A stretch of DNA of 64,000 nucleotides from Panagrolaimus kolymaensis (taxonomy: Eukaryota > Nematoda > Chromadorea > Rhabditida > Panagrolaimidae). Made by a program: the position numbers and the translations under genes. Position 1 is the first letter of the stretch; every line of letters begins with the position of its first letter. The notes beneath the pieces were generated by a model, which did no database searches, was not told where the DNA came from, and worked only from the letters and a program-made list of their open reading frames with translations. Location: the NCBI GenBank assembly GCA_028622995.1, contig JAJQJQ010000017.1, positions 2,852,001 through 2,916,000 on the forward strand, given 5' to 3'. Positions 48,900 to 60,204 of the stretch are shown piece by piece.

Positions 48900-50034
48900 A
48901 TGGAAACAATTGATGATGTTGATTCTTCATCAGCTCAAAAAGGTATGTTGCTCTTTAGTTCAGGTTAAGCTTTATTAAAAAAAACTATTATTTTAGGTGA
49001 AGCCGTGCAAGCTCAATTAGCTGTTTGGGATAGACTCATGCATTTAACAATTAAAACCCATGCAGCTTTACGATCTTTTAATCAACTTCCTCGTGGAGAA
49101 ATTGCTAAAGAATTATTTAGAAATGCAAATGAAGATACAAAAACTGACTTATCGAAGCTACGAGGGAACATTTTTGAAACAACTTCTACATTTTTGGATA
49201 TCGAAAATATTTTTATGAAGCAAAGTAAAAAACACCAAGGTAATTTTATTTTATAAAATTAAGATTTGTTACTATCAAAAGATTTTTAGAAGCGTCAGAT
49301 GAAGAAATTGAGAGCTCTGAAGATGAAAAAGAAAACGAGAAAAGTGATGATGAAGGAGAAGAAGATGAAGAATTAGAAAATGATGATGAAGAAATGGAAG
49401 ATAATAAGGAACATTCAGTTAAAGCAAATCGTGGTCATTCAAATTCTCGACTTCACCATTTACAAAAAACCATCACTTTACTTGATTCAACTTATTCTAA
49501 AACACGTTCTTCTGTTCTTACCAAATGGGATGATCGTACTCGACTCGTTGGCCGAAAAAGTAAAAGCAATGATGCTCTTGAATCTTCTATTATGAAACAA
49601 ATTGACAAAGTATGAATGCACGTTTTCTTTTCACTTATTACGGTAAATTTTAGGTCCTCGCCGACAGATATCGACTTTTACGTCGTACTCAAACAAAAAG
49701 ATCTGATAATGATCGTCTTGATGGAACAGCTGAAGCATCACAAGATTCTGAAATTTTTGATGATGACGACTTTTACCAAGCTCTTTTAAAGGATTTTATT
49801 GATCAAAAAGCATCTCAAACAAATGATCCTGTTGCTATGAGCAGACAATTCCTTGAATTACAAAAGCTGCGTCAAAAGCGATCAAAAAAGGTTGTTGATA
49901 CCAAAGCTACAAAAGGAAGAAAGATACGATATGTAACTATTCCAAAAATGGTTAACTTCTTTCCTGCATGTCCTGAATCGGTGGAATGGTCTCATGAGAA
50001 AAGAAATGAATTATTTAGATCTCTATTTAAATAA
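48900..50034 (+). CDS. AATF: AATF/Che-1/Bfr2-type ribosome biogenesis factor
   Basis: Four exons (48900-48942, 48997-49239, 49290-49609, 49654-50034) encode 328 residues. The N-terminal part has WDRLMHLTIKTHAALRSFNQLP, as in the AATF leucine-rich region. A long Glu/Asp tract follows, then TKWDDRTRLVGRK. The C-terminal TRAUB domain has DDFYQALLKDFID and KATKGRKIRYVTIPKMVNF. Yeast Bfr2 and human AATF work in the small-subunit processome of the nucleolus, in early 18S rRNA processing. The protein is shorter than human AATF (560) and closer to a minimal form. An AATAAA lies about 50 bp after the stop. The gene converges on the P450 gene. Confidence 0.92.
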
Positions 50035-50614
50035 TATCCAGTTGATTGTTACTTTTTTTGTTTTGTTGATTTTGATTTTTTTTTAATAAAAAATTTAATT
50101 TAAAAAATATTATGCAGAAATTTTATATTACAAAGAATGAAAACAGCCCAGAAAACAGTGCAATCTTTTTTTATTCAATTAAAAGTGTGAAATGTGAGAT
50201 TGATTATTTAATTTTCAAAACTTTTTACAGGAAAGAATAAAATATCAACTGAAACTTTATTTATCATTGTTATATCTTCTAATTTTTCTAAAATGTACAT
50301 AATTACGCGTTGTTATCTCCCATCGAGGCATTATACATTAGATTAAGCTCAAATATAATAAAATAAAACAAGCTTTTAAAAGGCGCAAGAGTAAAAAGCA
50401 TTTGCTGGTGATTCACACGTTTTGCTGAAGCTTTCAATATACAAAAAAAAAAATTTGGAAGTATATATGATAGGGGAAAATTTAAGTTTTTTGTTTGTTT
50501 GTTTGTTACTTTGTTGAAAATGAATTTTAAAAAATGGCGATCATTTGTATTTTGTACATTTTATTGTGACACGTATTTTTTCCATTTCATGAACAAATAT
50601 AATGAAGTTAATTT
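50035..50614. other. Convergent 3' flanks of AATF and P450 genes
   Basis: AT-rich sequence with poly-A signals and a short GTTT tandem run near 50497. No gene seen. Confidence 0.45.
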
Positions 50615-52658
50615 TTAAGGCCGCGCTGGAACAATATTCCTTCGCTCAATAATTAGTTGTAAATCTTTTGGCCATACTGTTCCGGTATTTCGAAGAGATA
50701 TGTATAAGTTTTTAGAAGAAATGTCAGGAGGGAGCTTCACAGTAAAATGTTTAAAAAATCGAATAATTACCGCTTTCTGTTCCATTAAAGCAAATCGCAT
50801 TCCAATACATTGTCGGGGGCCAACTCCAAATGGTGTAAAGTATTCTGGGAAAGAAGAAGAGTATGAAAAATGTCTGGAAATTTGTATTAATACAAACTGA
50901 AAAATACTTTTAAGATTTATTACCTTTCCGGCTTGAATTCATCCACGTCGAGTCCCCAATAAGATTTGTCTCTATGGATTCCCCATGTATCAAAAAGGAT
51001 TCCTATGCCTCTTTGAATTAATGTTCCATTATCCAATACACAATCAGACAAACAAATCCTGGATTGCAACCTTAAAATTAATTTTTATCCAATTATTTTT
51101 ATTTATTTTTTGCTTACATTGAAGCATGTGGAAAAAGCCGTAGAGTTTCAAGAATTACAGCATTAACATATTCGAGTTTGTTCAAAGCGTCGTAATTTAA
51201 ATCATCTTTGGTGCAATCGATTTCATCAAAAACTTTTCGCAATTTTTCTGGATTTTCAGCAAGTAAAAAACATGCAAAACTAAGAGTATTTGCCTAAAAA
51301 ATATTTTTGATATTTTTTAAAGTTAAAAAGCTACAAGCATACTGTAGTGTCAAAACCTGCAATTGATAGAAATCGTGTGTTAGATATAATTTCCTAAATT
51401 TAAGCATTATTTTTTTATTTCAAAAATATTCGGAACTTACTTTGGTATTCATTTTATCAGTTTTTAACCTTTTATCTAATCTTAATATCCCATTGTCATC
51501 ATTTTTTGCAGTTTCATTTGCATAATTGAATTCACGGTCTTCAACTTGTTTGAATTGTTGCAAAAAATCTATTTCTTTATGATCTATTTTCTTTTTCTCT
51601 AATAAATTACCAATATACTCATTCAATTGATCAATAGGAGTTTTAGATTTTCGGTGTTGTTTTAAAAAGGCGTAAAATTTTGTTGTGAATGGTATTATCC
51701 CTAAAAAAGAAAGAAATTTAATGTATGATTTTTAGATGCTTACATTGAAACGTTTCACAATCATTGTTTATTTTAGGTTCAGGTCCAAAAACTTGTTTAA
51801 ACAAATTAAAATGTGTTGGAGGATCATCGAATTGATTTTTGTTTAATCCAAGGGCGCATCGTCCAATAACCGATGCAGTTAATTTCTGGAATAAACTTAA
51901 ACGAAAGTTATTTTAGATTTTCCTATATTATTTTTAAAGAAAAAAAGATTTTAATAAATAAATTAAGAAAAATGGGTTTTAAAACTTTTTGTAAAAAAAA
52001 AGATTTAAAACTTACGCATGGATATCCGTTTTATAAGAGGCACGTTTACATAAAATATTTGATAAATAATTAATAAAATCATCGGTTTGCTCAAAAATAA
52101 TAGGAAGCATTTTACGAAGTTGTGATGTTTTTAAAGCAAGAGAAGATATGGTTCGAATGCGCTTCCATCGTAATCCTCGAGCGCCAAAAACATGAACATC
52201 GGAAGAATGATAAGCATCTGGAGCAAGTGGGTCTATCTTCAAAAATAAAATAAATCTTTTTTATGAAATTTTTAAGTTTACCATTCTTGAGTGAAAATGA
52301 TCAGCGTATTTTATACAAATTTCTTTTATTAATTTTGGATCTGAGGTAATCAAACATGGATGAGAGCCGCGAAATGCGCAATAAGTTTTACCATGGCCTA
52401 ATTTTGAAAAGAGAAATGGGCATTGCCCTGATTGAATTAAATTTAAATGACCAATAAATGGTTTAAAACCTTTTGCAAATGGAAATTTGGTTTTATACAA
52501 TTTCAAAAAAGAAACTAAAAATCTGAAAAAGAAAAAAATTTTACTGTAGCCATGATTTATCACAAAATGAAAGCAAACCTGTATAAATATTCTATCAATC
52601 CTATTCCTATGACAATTAAATTAAAGCATAAAATAATTTTAAATAAATAAATAAACAT
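50615..52658 (-). CDS. Cytochrome P450 (CYP3-clan type), with a one-base frame problem
   Basis: Nine exons (52658-52579, 52522-52282, 52236-52016, 51885-51744, 51700-51441, 51393-51343, 51293-51118, 51070-50924, 50873-50615) cover a full P450 of about 525 residues. Exon 1 is a membrane anchor. The C-helix WKRIRT, I-helix AGFDTT, K-helix ETLR, FKPER and heme loop FGVGPRQCIG with its Cys ligand are all present. It would be an ER-bound monooxygenase; the substrate is unknown. With canonical GT-AG splicing, exon 3 ends in GC after two bases of a codon and exon 4 starts AAATTAAC. That joins out of frame and hits a stop at once. Family alignment wants Ala-Lys-Leu across the join, so one base is missing, as if GCG|GTAAG had become GC|GTAAG. 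Everything else is intact. It could be a recent pseudogene, an unusual splice or an assembly error. Confidence 0.85.
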
Positions 52659-53497
52659 TTTTCTGATTAAAGGAAATAAATAATAAATAACCGTTTTTAA
52701 AAGTTTCCAAAATAAATACAAACAACCCAAAGCATTTTTTCAAGTTTATTTCTTCACTGTCAATCATCATCACTTCATTATCAGCCAGCCAGCCATCCTC
52801 CTCATCTTTTTTCCTTTCCGATAATTTGTCTTCTTTTTTTCTTCAACCAAAAGCCGACAAACCCCAAAAAAATGTTCTACTTTTTCTCACGTTTTACCTA
52901 AACTATAAAATACATACCTTTATTTTCTCTGCAACGGAAATTGAACAATTTTGTGATTATATTTTTAGATTTTTTGTTCCTTATACTATTTGTTTTTTAA
53001 TTTATTTTAAGAATTTTTAAAACAATAAAAAATAAACAAATTAGGAGAAGGCTATTTATTTAACCGACCGATCATATAGGGTTTAATAATCAAGTTTTTG
53101 GAAGGATTTTTTATTATTGCAAAGTTCTGTAGCTTTTTTTTTAAATTTTAAACTACTAATGCTAATGCTTTTTTTTCTAATTACGTTTTAAAAAAATTTG
53201 ATAAAAATATCTATTTTAAAGTTAGGTTTTCATTGAATAAAGAACGTCTGCGGTGTTAAAATTAGTAAAAATTCATATTAAGTATAGTGTAATAATCGAT
53301 GATTCATTCATAGAGTTTAACAAAAAGTCAATAAAGTTGTGGTTTGCTGACTTAGAACATTGAAAGTATTGTTCGCATTCGATAGCTAATGTTGATTTAA
53401 TCAATTACGAGTATGATTTCAAAATTTAATTATTATAATTATTTATACATAAACATATAAATGCTCAAATAACAATGGTAAAAATTGTAACAAATAT
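52659..53497. other. Intergenic, upstream of P450
   Basis: AT-rich spacer. A short plus-strand frame at 52826-53020 has no splice context. No element recognised. Confidence 0.45.
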
Positions 53498-54762
53498 TTA
53501 TTTTAAGCTATAAGATTTTATTGAATCTTTTGTTGCTTTTATTGATTGAGGTTTTACATTAGCAGCAGGCAAATCTTTTACCAAAGATATATCACCAGTA
53601 GCACGCGTTGAAGCAATTATCGTTGGCGGAGTTCCACGTATAGATGATGCTTGTGTTGGTTGAGTTACTTGAGATGGTGGCGGTTGAGATGATGGTAATA
53701 TTACAATAGCTTCGTTACTCTTCATCTTTTGAGATGGTGTTGGTGATGGTGGTGGTATTACATCAAGTTCCTTGTTTTTGATCTTTTGAGGTTGTTGAGA
53801 TGGTGATATAACATCGGGTTCTTTGCTTTTCTTCTTCTTTAACTTAAAATTATAATGTGATTTTTTTTATTAAACGTAAAATTCAAACCTTTGGATTATT
53901 GTTTGATCCTCCTTTATGTTTTTTGCGGTAGTTATTGTCAATTACTTCTTTGTAGCTTTTTGATTTTGATTTGATTGGTGGTATTGCATGTAGAACTTTT
54001 CGACTTTTGTATGTTTTATCATTGTCTGAAGGATTTGTGGCCTTGTTATCAATAGGCGGTTGTTTTCCATTTTCTTCCCTATGCTGCAAAAAAAAAAACA
54101 TTAATTAGTTTTATTACGACATAAACTTATTTGTCCTTGAAGGATGAAACTTTCGCAACAGACGTATTTTTAAATGTTTTTAGTTTGCCTTTAGGAAATA
54201 CTAAAGCGATTCAACTTAAAACAATAACGAAAAAACTTACTTGTAAAAGTGATGGAATAACAATAGATTCTTCATTATTGCCAGGTAAAACTTCAGCAGG
54301 TTCATGTCTCATTTGAGAATCATCGATAAAATCAGCGCATTCAATAATAAGAAATCCAGGAGCAAGTGATATTCCTTCATTCAATGGTTGTAATAATTCA
54401 TCTATTCTCAAATCATTAGCAGCAGGTGGATCAAAAAGTTTTTCAGCAGTTGATATACGAACATGGCCCTTTGAAGACGAATTAATTTCTTTTAGCTTGC
54501 ATCCACCATCCACCGATTTAATATTGTATAGCCTCAATTCATTGTTACTAAAACCTTTTGGATCAAAATGAATTGAATATTGAGTTGGAGAAGCATATTT
54601 TGTTGATAAATCAAAAACTGGTATTAGACCATAAATACAAAAAACCATTAGAAACAATATTCCAACCAAAATCACAATTATAATTTGAATGTCACTTGTA
54701 AAAAATGTTGAATATTCTTCGATGAAATTCTTGTCGAGGGACGGCCACAATACTTCTTCCAT
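53498..54762 (-). CDS. Single-pass membrane protein with Pro/Lys/Ser-rich tail, unknown family
   Basis: Three exons (54762-54241, 54083-53889, 53842-53498), all phase 0, encode 353 residues. A short N-terminus (about 25 residues) precedes one transmembrane helix (IIIVILVGILFLMVFCIYGL). With no signal peptide this may be a type II or signal-anchor protein. About 120 residues of folded-looking sequence follow (YSIHFDPKGF, LRLYNIKSVDGGCKLKEI, GFLIIECADFID). The remaining 180 residues are disordered and rich in Pro, Ser, Lys and Asn. They contain loosely repeated units such as SQQPQKIKNKELDVIPPP and TPSQKMKSNEAIVILP. I know no family. The gene model is clean. Confidence 0.78.
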
Positions 54763-55032
54763 TTTTCAAGCAATTAGTGAAATTAAAATTAAGAAAATCT
54801 TGCATTGGAACGAATTATAAAAAACGTCAAAATTATTTATTTATGCAAATTCAAGGAAATTTAAAATCAAATAGGAGAGATAACCGTGGAAGAAGAAAAT
54901 TAAATGCGAATTTTAAAAAGCATTTTTCCTTCTAATAATTTTCAGTACAGTTATTACTATTTTCTTCTTTCATTGTTAACTCTACTATAAAAACAGAAAA
55001 ACAATATGTATTTTTTGAGATCAAAATAATTT

Positions 55033-57248
55033 TTATTCGGATATTTTTTTGAGCACAGGCTGTTGTTCGTCGCCTGGATGAACGATCTCTCCATCATCTT
55101 CCATTATAGATACCCTTGGGGAGTTTCGACGTGGAACACGTTGAGGAACTCCAAGAAGAGAAGTTCGAGGAGTTGCATCAGGATCTTCGTCATCAAAGTG
55201 TTGCAAAGTCGTTAATGTAGGTGCAATATTTAATGAAAGTTCAGAAGCAGCCATGTGCACAGTAAATGTTGAAGCATTCATTTTTGCTTGATAATGTGGG
55301 ATAGCCCATGGTTGAACTGTTGCACTTCCAAACATTTGGAAGGCGATCCCCGTAATCACGCAAGTAATTGCAATGATGAGAAAGACAAGCCTCCATTCAT
55401 GCACACTTGACTAAAACGCAACCATCATTATTTCGACTTGATTCAAAAATATCATACTTACATGTTGAGTGATTAATCCAACCATTAAAGGTGAACAAAC
55501 TGATGCAATTTGAGCGTAAACCTGCGCATACGCTGAAATGACGGCAGTATAAGATGGTGCAACGCTTACAATACTTGTATTATATCCGGGCACAAATGCT
55601 GATGTTAATGTTAATCCCATACATAAAAGCATCATAATGATTGTTCCATTATGGGTGAAACAAATAAGAATTAAACAAAAAGCACACCCGAATGAAGCTA
55701 AAATAAAAAGAAGATTTAAAAAACTTTTAATCTTCTTTTGTTGATAAGAAAAAAAGATTTTTTTTGGATTTAGTTGACGATGGAAACAAAAAAAAAAACA
55801 AATAATAATACGAAAATAAAATACCTATGCTATTACAAACTTTGGTCACAAAATTTATTCCAAATCCTGCCATTTTTAATCGATCTGCAGCAAATGCAAA
55901 ACCCATTTTGCTAAACATTTGAATTAAAAATGGAATAGCAGATAACTGACCGTTCTAAAATTAAAAAAATTTAGCCATGATTATTCATTCATAAAATCCT
56001 TTTGCTGTTAAATCAAATTTTAAAAAGTGCTTACAGCAGAAATCCCAAGTTTTAAAACGGATCTATAGTATTCAGGTAAATATGAAATCATGCAAACCAT
56101 AACAAATGATTGACAAAATGAACTCAAACAAATTGCAATAATAACTGGCGAGCAAAAAAGCTTAAAATTCATCAATTTTTAACCCCAAAATTTTTTAAAG
56201 GTGCTTACAATTTTATATGGAACTTTTAAATTTATAGACATGGCTCGAAGTCTCTGTTCTGATTCCTCGATGTGCATCAATTCAGCTGTACTAATCCATC
56301 GCGAAGCTCTCGGCTTGTTTTTAACATTTGGAAGCCAAATTCCAATAAATACAGCTCCAATGAGTCCATAAAGAAAGAAACTCGTTGGCCAACCATCCAA
56401 ATATCTGACTTTACACAATTCTGCTGTAGCAAACATAGCTAAAGACAATCCCACTTGATTTCCAGTGGAAAATATTGCCATTGCAGTTGATTTTTCATGC
56501 ATTGGAAACCATTTAGCAATTAAAAGTGAAGCACATGGAATGAATACACCTTGACCTAACCCCATGACAAATCGAAGGGCTGCAGTGTAATAATAATTTG
56601 GAAGAAAATAAACTACGGTTGGAAAACACCAAGTTGAAATAATATTTATTATAACTCCACCAGTAATTGTTGCTTTAGCACCAATCTTTTGTGCTAAATT
56701 ATGTGCAATTAAAACACTAAGAAATGTTCCAATATAAAATGATGTGTGTATGGTTCCAACATCTCGTAGCGTCCAATCAACTTGAAGGGATGACTAAAAG
56801 GAGAATTTCAAACGGTTCAATAATTCGATGAAGCTTACAGTATATGAATCATCTGGAACGTAATGGGAGGCATTTTTATCTCTAAAAAAAAAAGACTTTT
56901 AATGATGACAAAAAAATTAACTACAAACATTCGCATCATACAAACAAGAGCCATGCCTAAATGGCCTCTTAAAAGACCGCAAATGGTCATAGCTGCAGAT
57001 AACAAGAAAGCTATTTGCAAACGAATGGTATGGCGAGACCATAAATCTGAAAGTCGATGATAAAATCAACGAAGAACGTGAATTAAATTCTTCCTAAATC
57101 CCAGACTTTTATTTTTAAATTGTCTGAATGGAATGTCCAAAAATTCCAAAAAGACGTAGTTTATTGAAGAAAATTTAAAAACAAACTTACCACATGGAGC
57201 TGAATTACCATTATGGTCCTTTTTACATTGATCCTTGGCGCAAGTCAT
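55033..57248 (-). CDS. SLC17-type major facilitator transporter
   Basis: Eight exons (57248-57191, 57046-56929, 56881-56839, 56793-56209, 56160-56035, 55954-55825, 55697-55462, 55410-55033) encode 557 residues. The arrangement is the SLC17 one. A short Cys-rich N-terminus and the first helix (QIAFLLSAAMTICGLLRGHLGMALVCM) are followed by an extracellular loop with possible NAS glycosylation. Next come DWTLRDVGTIHTSFYIG and GLGQGVFIPCASLLIAKWFP, a conserved SLC17 stretch. The second half has YLPEYYRSVLKLGIS and GYNTSIVSVAPSY. The long C-terminal tail is acidic and probably cytosolic. SLC17 members move organic anions (phosphate, sialic acid, glutamate, nucleotides) across plasma or vesicle membranes; the substrate is not evident. 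A 43-bp exon carries the loop. Confidence 0.9.
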
Positions 57249-58036
57249 ATTTTTTTTAATGGAATTTAAAATGTTTGAAAAATAAAATGAAAGTCAATTT
57301 TCATTGACCAGAAGGAAGAAAGAATTTTCCTATTTTTGCAGATAGTTTTCGTACAGTCAGTCCCTTCTCGAAAGCTTAGATCAGCAATTGTCATCGCAGC
57401 AGGTAGTTGTTGTATAAAGAGAATGAGGAAAGAAATGATAAGGGTGGAGCTCCAGGAAGAAGGGAAAAATGGAGAGAAACATGAGCTAATCCGTTTATCA
57501 ATTGTCAGCTGCTTGATGGACACTTTTTTTTATTCACTTCTCGTTAGTATTTTTTTCCATAAATAAAAAAAGCTGGGCAAAAGTACGAGGATTCTAGGAG
57601 CATAGAATGTTTGTTTTCCTTCTACTAAATTCCATCACAAGCAGTGTTTTTTGGATTAGTCAATTTTTTTATGTTGATTAAAGGGACATAGCTATTTCAT
57701 GCCTTTTCTGAAATTTCGATAGTGGGGACTGAAAGTTACACTTGGTAAGGCGCGTGTTTGAATTACCGTGTAAGACAGAAAGTGACACGGTAATTCAAAC
57801 ACGCGCCGCCCCAACTGTTCCTATCAGCCCCAGTATCGAAATTTTCGAAAAGGCATGAAATAGCTATGTCCCTTTAAAGAATGGGCACATTTTTTTCTAT
57901 GGAATTTAAAAAAATTTATTTTACAATATTGTAGCTTCATCAAAATTATTTGTATTTAAAAAATTAAATAAATTTATACATTTTTTTAAAGCGAGTAGGG
58001 CGTATTTCAACCCGATTAATAGTGAAATATTCTCAC
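57249..58036. other. Intergenic region containing a MITE
   Basis: Spacer between the SLC17 start and the 3' end of the channel gene. Apart from the TTAA-flanked element at 57682-57873 it holds AT-rich sequence without recognisable genes. Confidence 0.5.
57682..57873. mobile_element. Palindromic MITE flanked by TTAA
   Basis: The 192-bp element begins AGGGACATAGC and ends with its reverse complement GCTATGTCCCT. TTAA lies directly outside both ends (57678-57681 and 57874-57877). Most of its length forms one long imperfect hairpin. The outer arms match over about 50 bp with few mismatches. Inner arms both carry AATTCAAACACGCG, at 57792-57805 and inverted at about 57751-57764. The loop lies near 57770-57783. 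No coding capacity. TTAA target sites and the AGGG ends point to a piggyBac-type non-autonomous family, the same as the copy at 36432-36630. Confidence 0.83.
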
Positions 58037-59983
58037 TCAAATGGAAAGATAATAACTCCAATAAGCAACATTAAATCCAATGAAAGCCTAAAACTCTTTT
58101 TTTGAACTTTTATTAAACCATTTTATTCTTTCTTACCAATGGAAATAAAATACTACAAGCTTTATCAACTCTTGAACCCCAGTCAATAAAATTTGTTGTC
58201 AATTGTTTTATCATTTTTGTTTGATAAGCTTGATCATTTTGCAATGGAAATACATCTGTACATGAACCATGAAAAGTCTCCATAAACAACAACAATAATT
58301 AATGGGAAAAAGTGAACAATGTTTACTCACCCCTGTGGAGAATTTATGTTCATTATTTTGTTCCAAAATGGATTTTGCAATTCGTTCTTTGATTTCTTGC
58401 GTTTTTAACATAAGTTTTTTGTCCTGTAAAATTTTTTTCTTTATTATTATCAGAAATTTACTTTGTAGTATTATCATCTTTGGAGATAGTCACCATTATA
58501 CACCGAGTAAAGCTTTTTGTTTATTATAAAAAATCTTGTTTTTGAAGGTGCAAAGTTTTGCAAAGTTCAGCAATTTTTTTGATGCAAAACTTTTAGCAAA
58601 AAAAAAACAAGTCATGAATGAATGAAGGATTTTTTCTTTTGCAGAGACGAACTCATGAAAGCAATTATGTGCTACATGTTTTGTCTCCCCTCCTACTGTG
58701 CCTTGATTGTTTATTTTTTGGAGTTGAAGTTTAAAGTTTAAAAATAAAACATCACCTGAAATGCAATAACTGCAAGCTCGATTACGCAAGCAAATATGAA
58801 AGCAGTGGACGTAAAGATCCAGATATCGATGCATAAAAACATTTTTATTTTTTATCAATTTAAAAATGAAATTATTATTTACCTTTGATATAGCTTACAG
58901 GAGGCAATGAACTAATAATTGAACCAAATTGGTACGTTGCTGTCATTAAGGAATTCACTAAAAGAATAATGCGTGCGGGAAGAGCTTTAACGTCAATACA
59001 AAATCCAAGCATGGATAATATCACGCAAGTATAACATGGAAGATACATTTGTAAAATGTAAAATCCGTAACGGCGTTCAAAACTAAATTCCGCTGTCAAC
59101 CTGTACCATTCACCGGCTTTGTAATCCTAAATTTTTCCTTGTAATTTTATTTCGTTAAACTCGTTACAAAACCTCAGTATGACGATAAGTTTCAACACCG
59201 GAAAGATAATATTCAGTTGCGGATAAAGTATAATTTGGTAAAGTAACAGGTGTAGAGAGCCAATTAATGACAACCGTGGCAGTATTAAATGAGTAACTTT
59301 CAAAAACAAGCTGACATTTTGGTCTATCGATTGGAAACAACGAAAGATCCATTTCGCATGGAGCTTCAGCTCGAATCTAAAAGTTCAAATATTTCTTTAG
59401 AGAAAATTTTAAATAAGATGAAAACCCTATAATTAAGCCAAACAGTTCCATTGCTTAATACCATGAGCAAAACATTTGCTCGAGGCGATGCATGAATGAT
59501 ACTACTTTTAGAGTTGACAAGGCAAACATTCGGTGACCATAAAAGTTTTTCAAAGTTATCATCGAAAGATAAATTATGGCGGCAAGGATCAAGATGTCGA
59601 AAATCTAATCTTGCGTCATGCCATATAGCACTGTAATTTTTTATTTAAATTACATACTAATAATTATAACTTATTTACCTAAACCAAAAATCCACAGTAA
59701 CACTATTACTCAAAACTGATAATTCAATTACATCTTGAATTGTGACTTCAACATGTGTTGTTACAGGTTTTTCAGGGCTTTGACTTCTAAAAATATATAC
59801 GTCAATGGTTTAATTTAAATGCATTGTTTTCACTCGCCTACTATAATTTGCCATAATTACATCTATAATAGCTTGAGGAGTCATAGCGTATCCCTTCTCA
59901 CAATTATGATTTTCAGTACTTTCAACTCTTTTAAACCAAAATAAAGTTAAGAAAAAAAATAAAAACATCACAAAAAACGCCAT
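58037..59983 (-). CDS. Cys-loop ligand-gated ion channel subunit (LGC family, anion type)
   Basis: Nine exons (59983-59838, 59786-59679, 59630-59426, 59376-59173, 59126-58883, 58832-58756, 58423-58331, 58277-58137, 58087-58037) give 422 residues. There is a signal peptide (MAFFVMFLFFFLTLFW), a ligand-binding domain and a Cys-loop with exactly 13 residues between its cysteines (C160 and C174). Helices M1 to M3 follow. The PAR motif before M2 (ALPARIILL) is typical of anion-selective channels. M4 ends FNVAYWSYYLSI, split by the last intron. Two splice sites are irregular. Intron 1 must start GC (AG|GCGAGT, 59837). The intron before M3 (58882-58833) ends TTTTTAT with no AG anywhere before the conserved IDIW sequence. 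The second case would break the channel unless AT is used as acceptor. The ligand is unknown. Confidence 0.86.
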
Positions 59984-60204
59984 TTTTGACGTCGACTTTT
60001 TTTTCAAAATTTAAAAGTTGTAAGCTGTTATTTTTTTCTTTTTGCATAAATTTTTGAATGGACGCATAATTTTTTTAACACCGGGAGAGAACCGCCTTTT
60101 TATTTAAATGTACATCGAAGAAAGCAGAAAAAATATTTACAAAGTTTACAAGCAAAGAAAAATAAAATAAATGAGATCATTATCGATTAAGATTAAAATT
60201 TCAG

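Noticed and set aside
58496..58858. Minus-strand frame of 120 codons in the LGC gene
   Set aside because: Shadow frame of the M3 exon and its introns; the M3 sequence reads correctly in another frame.
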